In this document: piece after piece, positions 23,501-34,802 of the stretch | Numbering within the stretch: the stretch's first letter is position 1 | Layout of the letters: each line of letters starts with the position of its first letter | DNA from: Meconema thalassinum | Taxonomy: Eukaryota > Arthropoda > Insecta > Orthoptera > Tettigoniidae | Direction: 5' to 3' | DNA length: 64,000 bases | NCBI GenBank assembly: GCA_946902985.2 | Contig: OX336399.1 | Location: 161,368,911 to 161,432,910, forward strand | The notes under the pieces: model-generated | Told to the model about the DNA's origin: nothing | Database searches by the model: none | The model's input: only the letters and a program-made list of their open reading frames with translations | Program-made: the position numbers and the translations under genes

Positions 23501-24491
23501 CCCTCATACCGGAATGGTATTAGCCCATAATCGTCTTCTTCACCATGGCGTGGAAAAGTTCAATGTCTTGCATGATGTCGAAAATGTCGAAATATCTCGT
23601 TCCTCTCGGCGTTTTGGCGTGATTATTGTGGACGATGCAAATAATAGTGTTCTCCACAGTATTTTGTAGTTTTCAGTCTGTTGATCCTCAAGATTCAACA
23701 CGATGCGATGCTTTGCTTGTTAGCACGTGCAATTGTATCACGTTTTATCAATCACGTGGCATCCGCGATAAAATTGATATTTTCAATTCAGAATTTCCGT
23801 AGCAATAATGTTGTGATCGTTGGCAGTAATAATCACGTCGTCTTGGCACAATTATCAGACGATAACTCTTATATTTTCGGCGTGGCACTTTGCCCTTCCA
23901 CTTACACGTGGGAAAAATATCTGGCGTATGGCACCAATTACAGTTTGTAGAAAATATTGCCTAATATGGCCTTTCGTAGAACAATAATATGTCCACAATG
24001 TGTGACAACGTTAGTATAGTTATTTTGAACACACGATGCAGTCGGATGCTCACTTGAGCACAAAAATATTTATAATGTCCACGTCACGACGGACGGATAC
24101 TCGAAACACGCCTGTCTGGCGTCAGATCTCCGGATGTAGTGTCGTCACTGACTTTCACTCGGAAGTAGGTCGCCAAAACGAAGTCATTGAGCGACTACTT
24201 TCATAGCTCCTTGCGTATCTGCAAGTGTTATACCTTACCAAAAACGTAATAATCATTCACCAAAATGATTCAATAATACAGAATGACGAATTAGAATATT
24301 CTGAGTCTTATGAAAGGATAAAAGTGATTAACAAGACCTCCAAAGTCAAAAATGCAATTGAGCGCTACTTCAAAGAGTATAGCATGAGCTCTCTGCTCCA
24401 CGTGGTATTCTGGGTATGTTCAAAAGTACTACATCCCATAATAATTATTCCGTCACAAAAATATCACATGAACCATAGCTCAGCGGGTTCA
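20597..24491 (-). repeat. LTR2, 3,895 bp
   Basis: This is a shared LTR that serves as the 5' LTR of unit 1 and the 3' LTR of unit 2. It begins TGTGACCG and ends GGGTTCA on the plus strand. It has no SINE. It groups with LTR1 at the variants near 21790-22075, yet shares a T with LTR4 in GCTGTTGGG near its start, which suggests mosaic history. Confidence 0.95.
23239..23493 (-). CDS. Small open frame inside LTR2 (hypothetical)
   Basis: The same 84-codon frame as in LTR1, with an unchanged protein sequence apart from the start-codon ambiguity (GTG-ATG). It is listed because it runs in element sense and is intact in all four LTRs. It may be chance. Confidence 0.2.
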   Translation of the reverse strand: MMETTSLMERQDAEDADEGTWMPTSRHIPDLFGRPSSGGERTLVAWEVQIGESVEDRTMLESQAEFFATLVDECLSRCESYQKS

Positions 24492-24554
24492 TCTGCCTCT
24501 CCGTCGTTTCAAAGAAAATGTTGGGACGACATTTTATTTGCCTCTATAATTCAT

Positions 24555-27500
24555 TCATGTGTGATATTTTTTTAGATTGGCGGCGTTGAAAGTTCCAATA
24601 CGTTCTCCAGTTCTGATGTCTTCAATGACATAACTCCCATTATTCAACGGCTGTCTAACACGACTAGGGCCGTAATACAAGGAAAGAAATTTCCCGTATA
24701 CGCGGTCAATTGGATTAGAAATTCCGGGTCTCCTTATAAGGATAAGGTCTCCCTCCTCAAGTGGTTCTCTGAATCTCTGGTATCTTGTTCTCCTCAAGCG
24801 TTTGGCAGCTTGTCTGTCTAAAGTATCTCTAGCAGCTAACAGTCTGCTGGCATGCGATGGTTGTAAACAAGGTGGATTTACAATCACGCGGTTCCAGACT
24901 CTCAGTGGCATCTGGTTCAAATGCAGGACCAAAGGTATTTGACCAGTGCTTTCATGCACAGTAGAATTAATGCATTTTGCCATCAAAACAAGGACTTCAG
25001 TCCATCGCCAGTGTTCCTCCTGACAATACAAACGACAAAATTTTGCAATAGTGGACATAACGCATTCCGCTGGATTGCTCTCAGGGTGCCTTATTGATGA
25101 CAAAAGATGACCAATCTCTAGTTCCTCCATAGCGTTGGCGAATTCTGCAGAAGTATATTGCGATCCGTGGTCAGTTAATAAGAATTGTGGCTTCCCTGCC
25201 TCCGGTATCACTTGTCGTCTTATTCGCTGGATAATTTGATGTGCATTAGCCTTCTGAAAAGGATGGAGCATTGTGTATTTTGTAAACACATCTATGGTGA
25301 CTACAATGTAACGATTCCCACGACGGGCTTTAGGTATAGGACCGTAAAGATCTTGTGCGTACAACTCTCTGGGTTGAGTTGGTAGTATAGGTCTAGGTGG
25401 TTCTCTCAATAAGTGTGACGTGTATTTGTTCCGCTGGCATGCGTTACAAGCCCGTAAACACTCTCTGACAGTGGTTCCTAACCTTTTCCAGGTGAACGAC
25501 TCTTTAATGGTGGCAATGGTCTTGTCCGTTCCACCGTGACCAATAGACAAATGTACCATGAGAATGACAGATTCCTGGTACCTTCTGGGAATAACTGCAC
25601 GCAGTTGGGTGTGATCTTCGTCCACAAATTTATACAAAACGCGACGGTAAATCAGATAGTCATCTGCTATGGCAGCAATCCTTGCATAAAGCTCATCCTG
25701 AGGATCCATCTTTCGTTCAAGAAATCGAATGATGTGTCTAAGTTCCTCTTCACGTCTCTGTCCTTCGGGTAGATAACGAAGTCGGCGAAGGTGTTCTTCG
25801 CATTCTCCCTCGATGTCAATGGCATTAATAGAAGTTTCAGGATTCCGGTTGAGGATGTCGGCCAATACATTCTCTCTGCCTGGTTTGTAAACAATCTCCA
25901 GATCGAACTGTTGGAGAAAAAGAGTCCATCTAGTGATCCTGTCACTTGCCAGTCTTGTTCGTAGGATGAAGGTCAAAGCGTGGTGATCGGTTCTTACGAC
26001 AATCTTCTGGCCTATCAAAAGTTTCTGCCAGTACTCTAATGCATAGACGACGGCTAGTGCTTCTATTTCTGTTGTAAAATAGTGAGATTCGTGAGCTCTT
26101 AAACGTCTGCTCAAGAAAGCGATGTAGTGACGTTTCTTATCATCGTCCTCCTGCAATAATATAGCTCCAATACCAATGGCTGATGCGTCTGTTTCAAGAA
26201 TGAAATTGCGTGAATAATCAGGATATTCCAACTGGATAGAATTCGCTAGCATCTGCTTAGCCTTCTGGAATGCTGTCTCACACTCATCATTCGAATTCCA
26301 TCTACAGTTCTTTTTCAGCAGACTTTGAAGTGGTGCAACAGTCTCTGAGTATCGCTCACAATGAGCAGCAAAAAATTGTAGTATTCCCAAAAATTGTCTC
26401 ACGTGCTTCACACGGGTTGGCGTTGGAAAAGCGGCGACAGTTCTGATTTTTGCTGGATTCGGTCGATATCCATCTCCATTAATAATATGTCCAACAAAAT
26501 TTACTTCTCTTTGGAGAAATCTGCAGTTATCAAACTTGACCTTGAAATTGGCCTGTCGAAGATTTCCAAAAACAAGGCGTAGGGTAGCCAAATGCTCTTC
26601 CTCTGTTTCAGAAGCGATGATTATGTCGTCCACATAACATATTACTTTCTCTTTTACCTCTGGAGCTAACTTAGCATCTAGTGCTCTAATCAAAGCAGCT
26701 CCAGCATTCTTCAAACCAAATGGTAACTTGCAGAAGACATAGGTGGTTTGATCAAATAAGAAGCCAGTGTACTTCTGAGTATGCTCGGACAGTTTGATGT
26801 GATAATATGATTGTACAAGGTCCAATGATGAGAACATTTTCTTCCCTTTAAACTTCCTAAGGATGTCCCTAATCTTAGGCGGTCTGTCGTGCTCGGGAGC
26901 AAGGCGTTCGTTTAAAGCCCTTGCGTCGAGACAAAGCCTCAAACTTCCATCAACCTTAACCACAGGTATAATTGGATTCAGAAAAGGAGTCGGTGACTTC
27001 TTAATCGTGCCTGCTACTTCCATCTCATGGATCTTCCTTGCAGCTTCCTCGCGGTGTTTTTCAGCAATCGGGTAAATTTTCTTCTGAAATGGAGAGTCGT
27101 TTAATAAAATGAGGTCATATTCATAATTCATAATTTCGCCAGGAGCAGTATCGAATATGTCCCAATATTCATTTAGTGTAGTAGCCACATTCTCTTGCAT
27201 GGTTGTGGATATTAATCCTGCCTCTCCGTCGGCATCAAGTGTTTCCTTGCTATTAAGTTGCTCGACAACGTCGACTTCGGACAGGAATTCCGGTTCATCT
27301 ACCACAAGGTTCATCTCTATAGGTTCGATCGGTTTAAATTCGACAGTATTGCGTCCCATGTCGATAATACCGTCATACTTCCTCATGAAATCAGCCCCTA
27401 GTATGACATCATGATGCAAACCTTTCATAACTAAGAATTCGTGCAAATACACGTGGCTTGTGATTCTCAATGTGCACAAAACCTGTATCTTGCACGTCAC

Positions 27501-27779
27501 AACCCGGTCAGGTATCACTCCTCTGACACGAATAGCGGAAACAGGCAGCTCTGTCACCTCAGAGTTAGCCTTCAACTTAGCATAGCAATCTGCAGAGATT
27601 ACACTGATCATTGCGCCAGTATCGATCAGAATTATAACACTGCATCCATTGAGAGTGGCTACTATTTTGGGTAAACGTGTTGGCTCATAACTGTGGTTCG
27701 TCGTTCGTCGTTCGTCGAGTAAATCCTGTTGGATGGGCTCCCAGAGTAAAATATCTGCCGTCACTCTGTGCTCAGCCAA
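24555..27779 (-). CDS. pol: Pol polyprotein, unit 2
   Basis: A second full-length 1,074-residue copy with the protease D-T-G-A, RT L-P-F-G and Y-V-D-D, RNase H T-D-A-S, integrase HHCC and DDE motifs all present. Differences from unit 1 are single residues, for example L-L-N-D-S instead of L-L-D-D-S near residue 227 and H-Y-F-T-T instead of H-Y-I-T-T near 567. It is probably the best-preserved unit together with unit 1. Entry again requires the -1 shift at 27791-27824. Confidence 0.95.
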   Translation of the reverse strand: MAEHRVTADILLWEPIQQDLLDERRTTNHSYEPTRLPKIVATLNGCSVIILIDTGAMISVISADCYAKLKANSEVTELPVSAIRVRGVIPDRVVTCKIQVLCTLRITSHVYLHEFLVMKGLHHDVILGADFMRKYDGIIDMGRNTVEFKPIEPIEMNLVVDEPEFLSEVDVVEQLNSKETLDADGEAGLISTTMQENVATTLNEYWDIFDTAPGEIMNYEYDLILLNDSPFQKKIYPIAEKHREEAARKIHEMEVAGTIKKSPTPFLNPIIPVVKVDGSLRLCLDARALNERLAPEHDRPPKIRDILRKFKGKKMFSSLDLVQSYYHIKLSEHTQKYTGFLFDQTTYVFCKLPFGLKNAGAALIRALDAKLAPEVKEKVICYVDDIIIASETEEEHLATLRLVFGNLRQANFKVKFDNCRFLQREVNFVGHIINGDGYRPNPAKIRTVAAFPTPTRVKHVRQFLGILQFFAAHCERYSETVAPLQSLLKKNCRWNSNDECETAFQKAKQMLANSIQLEYPDYSRNFILETDASAIGIGAILLQEDDDKKRHYIAFLSRRLRAHESHYFTTEIEALAVVYALEYWQKLLIGQKIVVRTDHHALTFILRTRLASDRITRWTLFLQQFDLEIVYKPGRENVLADILNRNPETSINAIDIEGECEEHLRRLRYLPEGQRREEELRHIIRFLERKMDPQDELYARIAAIADDYLIYRRVLYKFVDEDHTQLRAVIPRRYQESVILMVHLSIGHGGTDKTIATIKESFTWKRLGTTVRECLRACNACQRNKYTSHLLREPPRPILPTQPRELYAQDLYGPIPKARRGNRYIVVTIDVFTKYTMLHPFQKANAHQIIQRIRRQVIPEAGKPQFLLTDHGSQYTSAEFANAMEELEIGHLLSSIRHPESNPAECVMSTIAKFCRLYCQEEHWRWTEVLVLMAKCINSTVHESTGQIPLVLHLNQMPLRVWNRVIVNPPCLQPSHASRLLAARDTLDRQAAKRLRRTRYQRFREPLEEGDLILIRRPGISNPIDRVYGKFLSLYYGPSRVRQPLNNGSYVIEDIRTGERIGTFNAANLKKYHT

Positions 27780-27790
27780 ACTAGACTGTC

Positions 27791-30268
27791 TTAATTTTTC
27801 GGCGTTTTTTTCCCTTTGTTGTGACTAGAGGTACCAGGCTGGTTCTGTCCTGCCTCTGACGTCACATTTCTTTCTTCCCTCGAAGTAGGGTTCCTTTCTC
27901 CCTCTTCTCTATTTTGGCTCTCTCTCAATTGCTGGAGGTACTCGCGGCTCTCGCGCGCTCTCCCTTCCCAGTCACGGTCCGGATGGTAACGTGGATCACG
28001 TCCTCGTTGGTAACCTACGTTATACCTGTAGTCTCGCCGGATCCTTCCTCTTCCTGACGGACCTTCCTGATTCCCACGGCGGTTATTGTCGTGAGGACGG
28101 TTGTCGCTCGCCCCATTATCGAACCTACGATTCCAATATGTTCTATTGTCTTCTCTCTGGTTCCTTGAATATGGAGTATTACTCCACTCTCTCCAGTTAC
28201 GGCGGTATTCACTGTTGTATTCTGGCCGAGGATTCCCAGAGTTCTGTGATGCTTCTTGTGTCTGGCTAACTTTGTCCACAGTCATGACGTTAACGTGACG
28301 CCCTTCACGCCTGTCAACCTTCTGTTGACGGTGAGTTGGAAATTGCTCCGCGTTAGCATCAAGACGTCGTAATATCTGATCACACTGTTGAAATGTCGTC
28401 GCCCCTGCAGCGATTAGTACTCTTTGCACGTCGGCTGGGTATTGCCATACTATGGTATTCACTAAATCCTGCTCCGATAAAGGAGGCTGAAGATTTCTCA
28501 ATTTAGCAAGCTGGGTTGAAAAGTAATTTGCGTAGCGAGTTGGCATGTTGGAACTGTATCGGCGAGTGTACATTTCAGCCCGTATACTTTGCTGAACGTC
28601 ACTCGACCAATACGTCCTCAGTAGTGCTTCTTTAAAGTCTTGATACCCGGAGAATGAATATTTAAAAGCCCGATACCAAGTTGCTGCTTGTCCATCCAGA
28701 AGACGTTCAATAACTCGAAGTTCTCTTTCAGGAGTTACGAGTGTGTCTCGTAAATAGCTCTCGACGTTCGTGAGAAATTCTACAGGAGTCACTCCGCTTC
28801 CTGTGCCAGTGAATTTAGCGGGTTGCTCTTCCCTTGACCTTATCACTGTGACATTACCCTGAGTATTAGCAGTACGGTATGTATTCTGCATGTAGTTGTT
28901 TGACGGCGTGTTAGTTTCAGGATCCAGTCTATTTATAGCTGGTCTGAACGGGTTAGCATCGTAATTTAACGTCTGGCTTGGCGCTGTTGCATTAAACTGC
29001 CAAGGTCGTGTATCGGCATGTACACTTGACTGTACATTACTAGTCCAAAATTCCGGCGTTTCACGTGTATTTCCCATCGGCGGTTGCAAATCTACTCCCC
29101 TCGGAAGTGCTTCTAACCTGTCGAGCCTCTCCTCGATGACTTCTAATTCTTGTATATTCCTGTTGGCGACTTTGCTCCCTAAATCATTTAGTTGCAACTC
29201 GATTCGTTCAACTTTACCTTTGAGATTTTGGTCCACCTCACGAATAGCTGATTTGAGGTTACGACTCAACTCGAGCCTATCAATAATCGTTATTTCCTCA
29301 ATCTTTTTCTGCAATGTTGCAATTTCGCCCTCAACCTGAGATACGTTACTCTGGATATGGTTGATATCATCCTTGACTCCATTTACATTGGCGTCGACTG
29401 TAGTTTTATGCTCCACGAATTCGCCTCTCAACATCATCAGGTCGCCTTTGTGCTCCTCCCTGTGCACATCTACAGTATCACGTAAGCCTGTGACAGTTTC
29501 TTTTAGTTCCGCGATGTCTTTCCGGTTAGAATTAAGTTCCTCCCTAACCTCAAGCATGTTATCCACGATGGTCTTCACGTTGTTATTAACGGCGTTAGCT
29601 GCACCTCTCATTAATACCAGTCCTAGGTTCATGGTAGCCATATCCTTTTTTACGTTGTCCATAAAACCTTCTACGTGATTCAGCCTAGTCCCAAATTCTT
29701 CTCTCGTGTGCTCGATATCAGCTTGGACGTCTAACTGTACTTTATTTATAGCGGTCTGAAATTGAGCCGTGTGCTCCTCGAGTCGGGTTTGCACATCATG
29801 TCTTGCCCTATTCATTTCTTCCGTTAATGTGTCTACGCGCTGGCTTGCCTCCTGGTGGTGACGAATCACGTCTATCCTTACCGCTGCCAAACCTGCCGTT
29901 AAGTCATTTTTCGCTTCTACCCTGTACGAGTCCATTTCGGCCCTGACCTTCGTTAGATCGGTCCTAACGTCTTTAACAGTACGGGTGTTTATCTCTAAAT
30001 CTAAACGTACTTCATTAATTGATTGGGTATTTACCTCAAGGTTCTGCCTGACATTGTCAACAGACTGAGTGTTTATCTCGAGGTTCTGCCTGACCTGGTC
30101 CACATGACCATTTACATCACCTACTTCCTGTCTAACATTGTCAATAGCTTGTGAATTAACCTCTAAGGCTTGTGTATTCACACTCAAGTCACTAGTAAGT
30201 TGTTGGAGGTTAGCGTTGACACCTGCCAACATCTCAGCGAACACTCTGCGAATCATATCCTCATCCAT
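27791..30268 (-). CDS. gag: Gag-like structural protein, unit 2
   Basis: An intact 825-residue Gag, co-linear with unit 1: coiled-coil N-terminus with 14-residue repeats, central capsid-like domain, basic RG-rich tail, no zinc knuckle. About a dozen residue differences from unit 1 are seen, for example R-H-D-V-Q and S-T-Q-L-A-K. There is no frameshift or early stop. Confidence 0.9.
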   Translation of the reverse strand: MDEDMIRRVFAEMLAGVNANLQQLTSDLSVNTQALEVNSQAIDNVRQEVGDVNGHVDQVRQNLEINTQSVDNVRQNLEVNTQSINEVRLDLEINTRTVKDVRTDLTKVRAEMDSYRVEAKNDLTAGLAAVRIDVIRHHQEASQRVDTLTEEMNRARHDVQTRLEEHTAQFQTAINKVQLDVQADIEHTREEFGTRLNHVEGFMDNVKKDMATMNLGLVLMRGAANAVNNNVKTIVDNMLEVREELNSNRKDIAELKETVTGLRDTVDVHREEHKGDLMMLRGEFVEHKTTVDANVNGVKDDINHIQSNVSQVEGEIATLQKKIEEITIIDRLELSRNLKSAIREVDQNLKGKVERIELQLNDLGSKVANRNIQELEVIEERLDRLEALPRGVDLQPPMGNTRETPEFWTSNVQSSVHADTRPWQFNATAPSQTLNYDANPFRPAINRLDPETNTPSNNYMQNTYRTANTQGNVTVIRSREEQPAKFTGTGSGVTPVEFLTNVESYLRDTLVTPERELRVIERLLDGQAATWYRAFKYSFSGYQDFKEALLRTYWSSDVQQSIRAEMYTRRYSSNMPTRYANYFSTQLAKLRNLQPPLSEQDLVNTIVWQYPADVQRVLIAAGATTFQQCDQILRRLDANAEQFPTHRQQKVDRREGRHVNVMTVDKVSQTQEASQNSGNPRPEYNSEYRRNWREWSNTPYSRNQREDNRTYWNRRFDNGASDNRPHDNNRRGNQEGPSGRGRIRRDYRYNVGYQRGRDPRYHPDRDWEGRARESREYLQQLRESQNREEGERNPTSREERNVTSEAGQNQPGTSSHNKGKKTPKN

Positions 30269-30844
30269 TTGACAAGAATTTATATTGAGAGAAACGAGGG
30301 ATCAATCATGATGGAAACTTACAGCTATGATAGTAACGTGGTGGTATAAAGCTTGTTTCGACTTAATAAATATCACGAGTACAGCTGGAGTATGCAAACT
30401 AAGTTCTTCTACATTTACTAATACAACGGTGAGCAAAGCAAAGTATTACATTTACTTAGGATGAGGCATCATCTAAGAAAAACCCTATCTTTCATTTATT
30501 CAATATAAAAACCTCACCCCATGGTCTTCTATCAAATATGAATGCCATGCGGTCTATTGATATGCAGTACGACTTTCTAAGTTCGTCCCAGTCCTGTCAA
30601 TTTACCATTATTCAAATATTAAGATTCACCTAAATATCGGCATAAGAAAATATACAGGGCGCCAACTGATGATCACCATGTTGACATCTGGCTCCATGTA
30701 TAGGGAGTCAATCAATGTGTTACCATGTCAACGTCTCTCCCCACGTACAGGGAGCCAATTTATGTGCGACCTATACGTCGGTTTCCACGTTAACACCGTG
30801 CACCATGTCAACTTCGTAGCCCCATTAGTTGGGCCGCCATTTTA

Positions 30845-33800
30845 TGTGACCGTCAGCCGGGTGGCAACGGCACATATTTGTGAGTGACCTTCAGAAGTCC
30901 TCCGGTAAAGCTGTCGGGATAGCCAACAACCGCGATGACTCTCCTAACATCTCCCCCGTCGGACCTTTAAAAGTTTGCCGTGAGGATCAGGTGAACTTCC
31001 TAACAATAGGCCAATGCGGCACGAGGTTATATAGTCCACGGGGAGCGTGGTACATGGTTGCGATGGTCAAAGACGGCCTAAGGAAAGGTTCACCTCAAAA
31101 ACTAGACTGTGAAATTAAACATCCAGGCTTATGTAAAACACCGTGAAAATTTATTGTAGATTTCCACAAACCCCTATCCTAGTTCGGAGGGTTATATTCG
31201 GCTAATCCGCAAGCTAAAAGTTAATGATAATAAAAGTTCAAGTCCCTAACAATGATGTTACATTAACCCTCGCGAAAGATCTAATACACAATAAGTAAGC
31301 AACAGCAACAACGCTGGGTAAATGGTACGACGCAAAATCCCTAATACAAGTTACATGATCAAGCTAATATGAAGTTACATTTAAGTGAAGGAGCAAAGCA
31401 AAGCTAAGTTATGGTGGTACCATTTCCACATTTACATTTAACTTTTCTAGCTAAGTCCTATCAGTTAACATTCAAAGTTACGGCGGTGACGTCCGTAATA
31501 GCAAAACAGTTACAATACAAAGCTAAGTGTACAGCCATTTAAAAACAATTAATCTAATCAACAATCATGTGCTAAATGGCACGCAATAAAGGTAACATGG
31601 GGAAAAATACAGTTTCATGACATCAATAATTATAGTACAACACAGTTTTTATTATAATGCCTTCCTGCCCCATGGTTAACTCTTTGTAAACCATTGTCAT
31701 CTAGCTTGATAGTAATGTCGGTGATAGCGTAGTTAAAACCACGTCTGACAATCACATGGCCTGCGCTCCACACACTATGAACTAATGGTTCATGTGTGCG
31801 CCAGGTCACAACAAAAATGTCTACAGTCTTCGTCGTTTCCAATAAAGGAAATCCCTTCATCTGCACGGCCATGTCAGCAGGTTCAAATGTAAGAATGTCA
31901 AAGTTTAAATGGAAACAATATGTTAGTTAGATCTTGTTTAAAACAATTATGCGGATGATGTTTATTATGTCGGTTTATGTTCCTTCCGTAGGTTTATGGC
32001 GTATTCTGACAAAGGCCTGACAAGGAGTAGTCTTCTAAAGATCATTCTCCCGCAGCAAAACATCGACTCAATAGTCGGAAAACTCAACGAGCAAACTCGG
32101 CTCGGACTCACAATAACACGAGTTATCAGCGGTAAATACCTCGCTTTCAACAACTCTCATAATAATGCCTCATAACAACAACAGATGCGCGACTTACAAC
32201 AATGGCACGTCTTACTCACTCAAGGCACATAATATCATGGGTTACCTGCGGCAAAAACCTCGCATTTAATAACCATATTGCCTTCATTATAATTTGCCTC
32301 TCTCAAGAGGATCGCCAACAATGCATAAAGAAACCTGACAACCCTGGACATGTCGAAATGACATTCCTCGCAGCAAAATATCTAACTAACAGTATGAAAA
32401 TCCAAGAAAAACAAATGAACAAAAATACAGTAAGAAACACTGGGTTTCATGAGCAATAGCTGCTTTGAAAGAAAGAGATGAATGAAATCAACATTCTGTC
32501 CTATGTTATCGTAGTTCTGTCTCGCTTTCAAGCATTTGTTTTCAAGGTTACTGGGTCAACAAACCAGTTTATTGGTGACAACTTCACAAATTGCAGTCCT
32601 TCACTGACCACATTTTTCAACAGGCAAGGCCGGCTAGTTTTAACATTATATAATACCGTAATATTTGGCCTTGTCATTCTTAGCATATGCTTGGTTCAAA
32701 AACCTTATAGAATCCGTGTGCTAAACACGTTACAATTTAACTGTACAATAAAGTATCGCAGTCCTTCATTTCAAAGAATAGTAAATCACAGACATAACAG
32801 CATGTCTCACGAGCTTCTTTGCTCATCAAAGATATAACACTTATTAAGTTCTCAGTATAACATTAACACCTGTGTCCTCATGACAGAAACAAAGTAGTAA
32901 CAAATTGATAAATATGGCACAGATCTGCAACTCTAGACCTGCATAATGATGCGATAGTGCACTTAGTTCGATGCTTGACATATACACTTTCTCCAAAATA
33001 ATAAATCTGTCAGTATTTGACTATAAATTGGCTTCTGAGCGCTTTCAAAAATGAAAATACAGCATATTTTTTATAAAACTGGAAACTACAGTTGGTTTCC
33101 TAACGATACGACCTATCTAACGAGGTCATAAGTCTCAACAGACTGGTTGCAAAGATTGCAGTTAAATAAAGTGACGATGACATCTGAATGAAACCACAGA
33201 TAAATATCCTACACATGGCTGAGCAAAATAGCTGCAAATGATTACAGTCATGTTTGGCAGTGGGTCGGCTATAACGTGGTACGACGTCCATCAGGACGGC
33301 ACCAGGGTTAACCAAAACTGGTCTACCCCACAGGGTGACTCACAATGACTGAAATAAACAACAATTATACTAATTACAACCTTACCTAGCAAATGGCTGA
33401 CACATAAGTGCGGTTGATTCACAAAAAAAACCTACGATATCTAAATATACCACCGCGGACTATTACAAAAGAAAAGGTGCCCAAACTCACGACTTTTGGT
33501 AGCTCTCACATCGGCTCAGACATTCATCGACCAGGGTCGCGAAAAACTCTGCTTGGCTCTCCAGCATGGTCCTGTCCTCCATGGATTCACCAATCTGGAC
33601 CTCCCAAGCAACCAGGGTTCGTTCGCCTCCGGATGATGGTCTCCCAAAAAGGTCTGGAATGTGCCTGGAAGTCGGCATCCACGTTCCTTCGTCTGCGTCC
33701 TCGGCATCCTGACGTTCCATCAAGCTGGTGGTCTCCATCACGACGTCCCCCTCATACCGGAATGGTATTAGCCCATAATCGTCTTCTTCACCATGGCGTG

Positions 33801-34739
33801 GAAAAGTTCAATGTCTTGCATGATGTCGAAAATGTCGAAATATCTCGTTCCTCTCGGCGTTTTGGCGTGATTATTGTGGACGATGCAAATAATAGTGTTC
33901 TCCACAGTATTTTGTAGTTTTCAGTCTGTTGATCCTCAAGATTCAACACGATGCGATGCTTTGCTTGTTAGCACGTGCAATTGTATCACGTTTTATCAAT
34001 CACGTGGCATCCGCGATACAATTGATATTTTCAATTCAGAATTTCCGTAGCAATAATGTTGTGATCGTTGGCAGTAATAATCACGTCGTCTTGGCACAAT
34101 TATCAGACGATAACTCTTATATTTTCGGCGTGGCACTTTGCCCTTCCACTTACACGTGGGAAAAATATCTGGCGTATGGCACCAATTACAGTTTGTAGAA
34201 AATATGGCCTAATATGGCCTTTCGTAGAACAATAATATGTCCACAATGTGTGACAACGTTAGTATAGTTATTTTCAACACACGATGCAGTCGGATGCTCA
34301 CTTGAGCACAAAAATATTTATAATGTCCACGTCGCGACGGACGGATACTCGAAACACGCCTGTCTGGCGTCAGATCTCCGGATGTAGTGTCGTCACTGAC
34401 TTTCACTCGGAAGTAGGTCGCCAAAACGAAGTCATTGAGCGACTACTTTCATAGCTCCTTGCGTATCTGCAAGTGTTATACCTTACCAAAAACGTAATAA
34501 TCATTCACCAAAATGATTCAATAATACAGAATGACGAATTAGAATATTCTGAGTCTTATGAAAGGATAAAAGTGATTAACAAGACCTCCAAAGTCAAAAA
34601 TGCAATTGAGCGCTACTTCAAAGAGTATAGCATGAGCTCTCTGCTCCACGTGGTATTCTGGGTATGTTCAAAAGTACTACATCCCATAATAATTATTCCG
34701 TCACAAAAATATCACATGAACCATAGCTCAGCGGGTTCA
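30845..34739 (-). repeat. LTR3, 3,895 bp
   Basis: 5' LTR of unit 2 and 3' LTR of unit 3. It groups with LTR4 at four linked variants (around 32035, 32109, 32288 and 32319) and against LTR1 and LTR2. It carries the same TG...CA ends and no SINE. Confidence 0.95.
33487..33741 (-). CDS. Small open frame inside LTR3 (hypothetical)
   Basis: Same frame as in the other LTRs with one Val-to-Met change (E-S-M-E-D-R). It is open over its full length. The function is unknown and it may be non-coding. Confidence 0.2.
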   Translation of the reverse strand: MMETTSLMERQDAEDADEGTWMPTSRHIPDLFGRPSSGGERTLVAWEVQIGESMEDRTMLESQAEFFATLVDECLSRCESYQKS

Positions 34740-34802
34740 TCTGCCTCTCCGTCGTTTCAAAGAAAATGTTGGGACGACATTTTATTTGCCTCTATAATTC
34801 AT

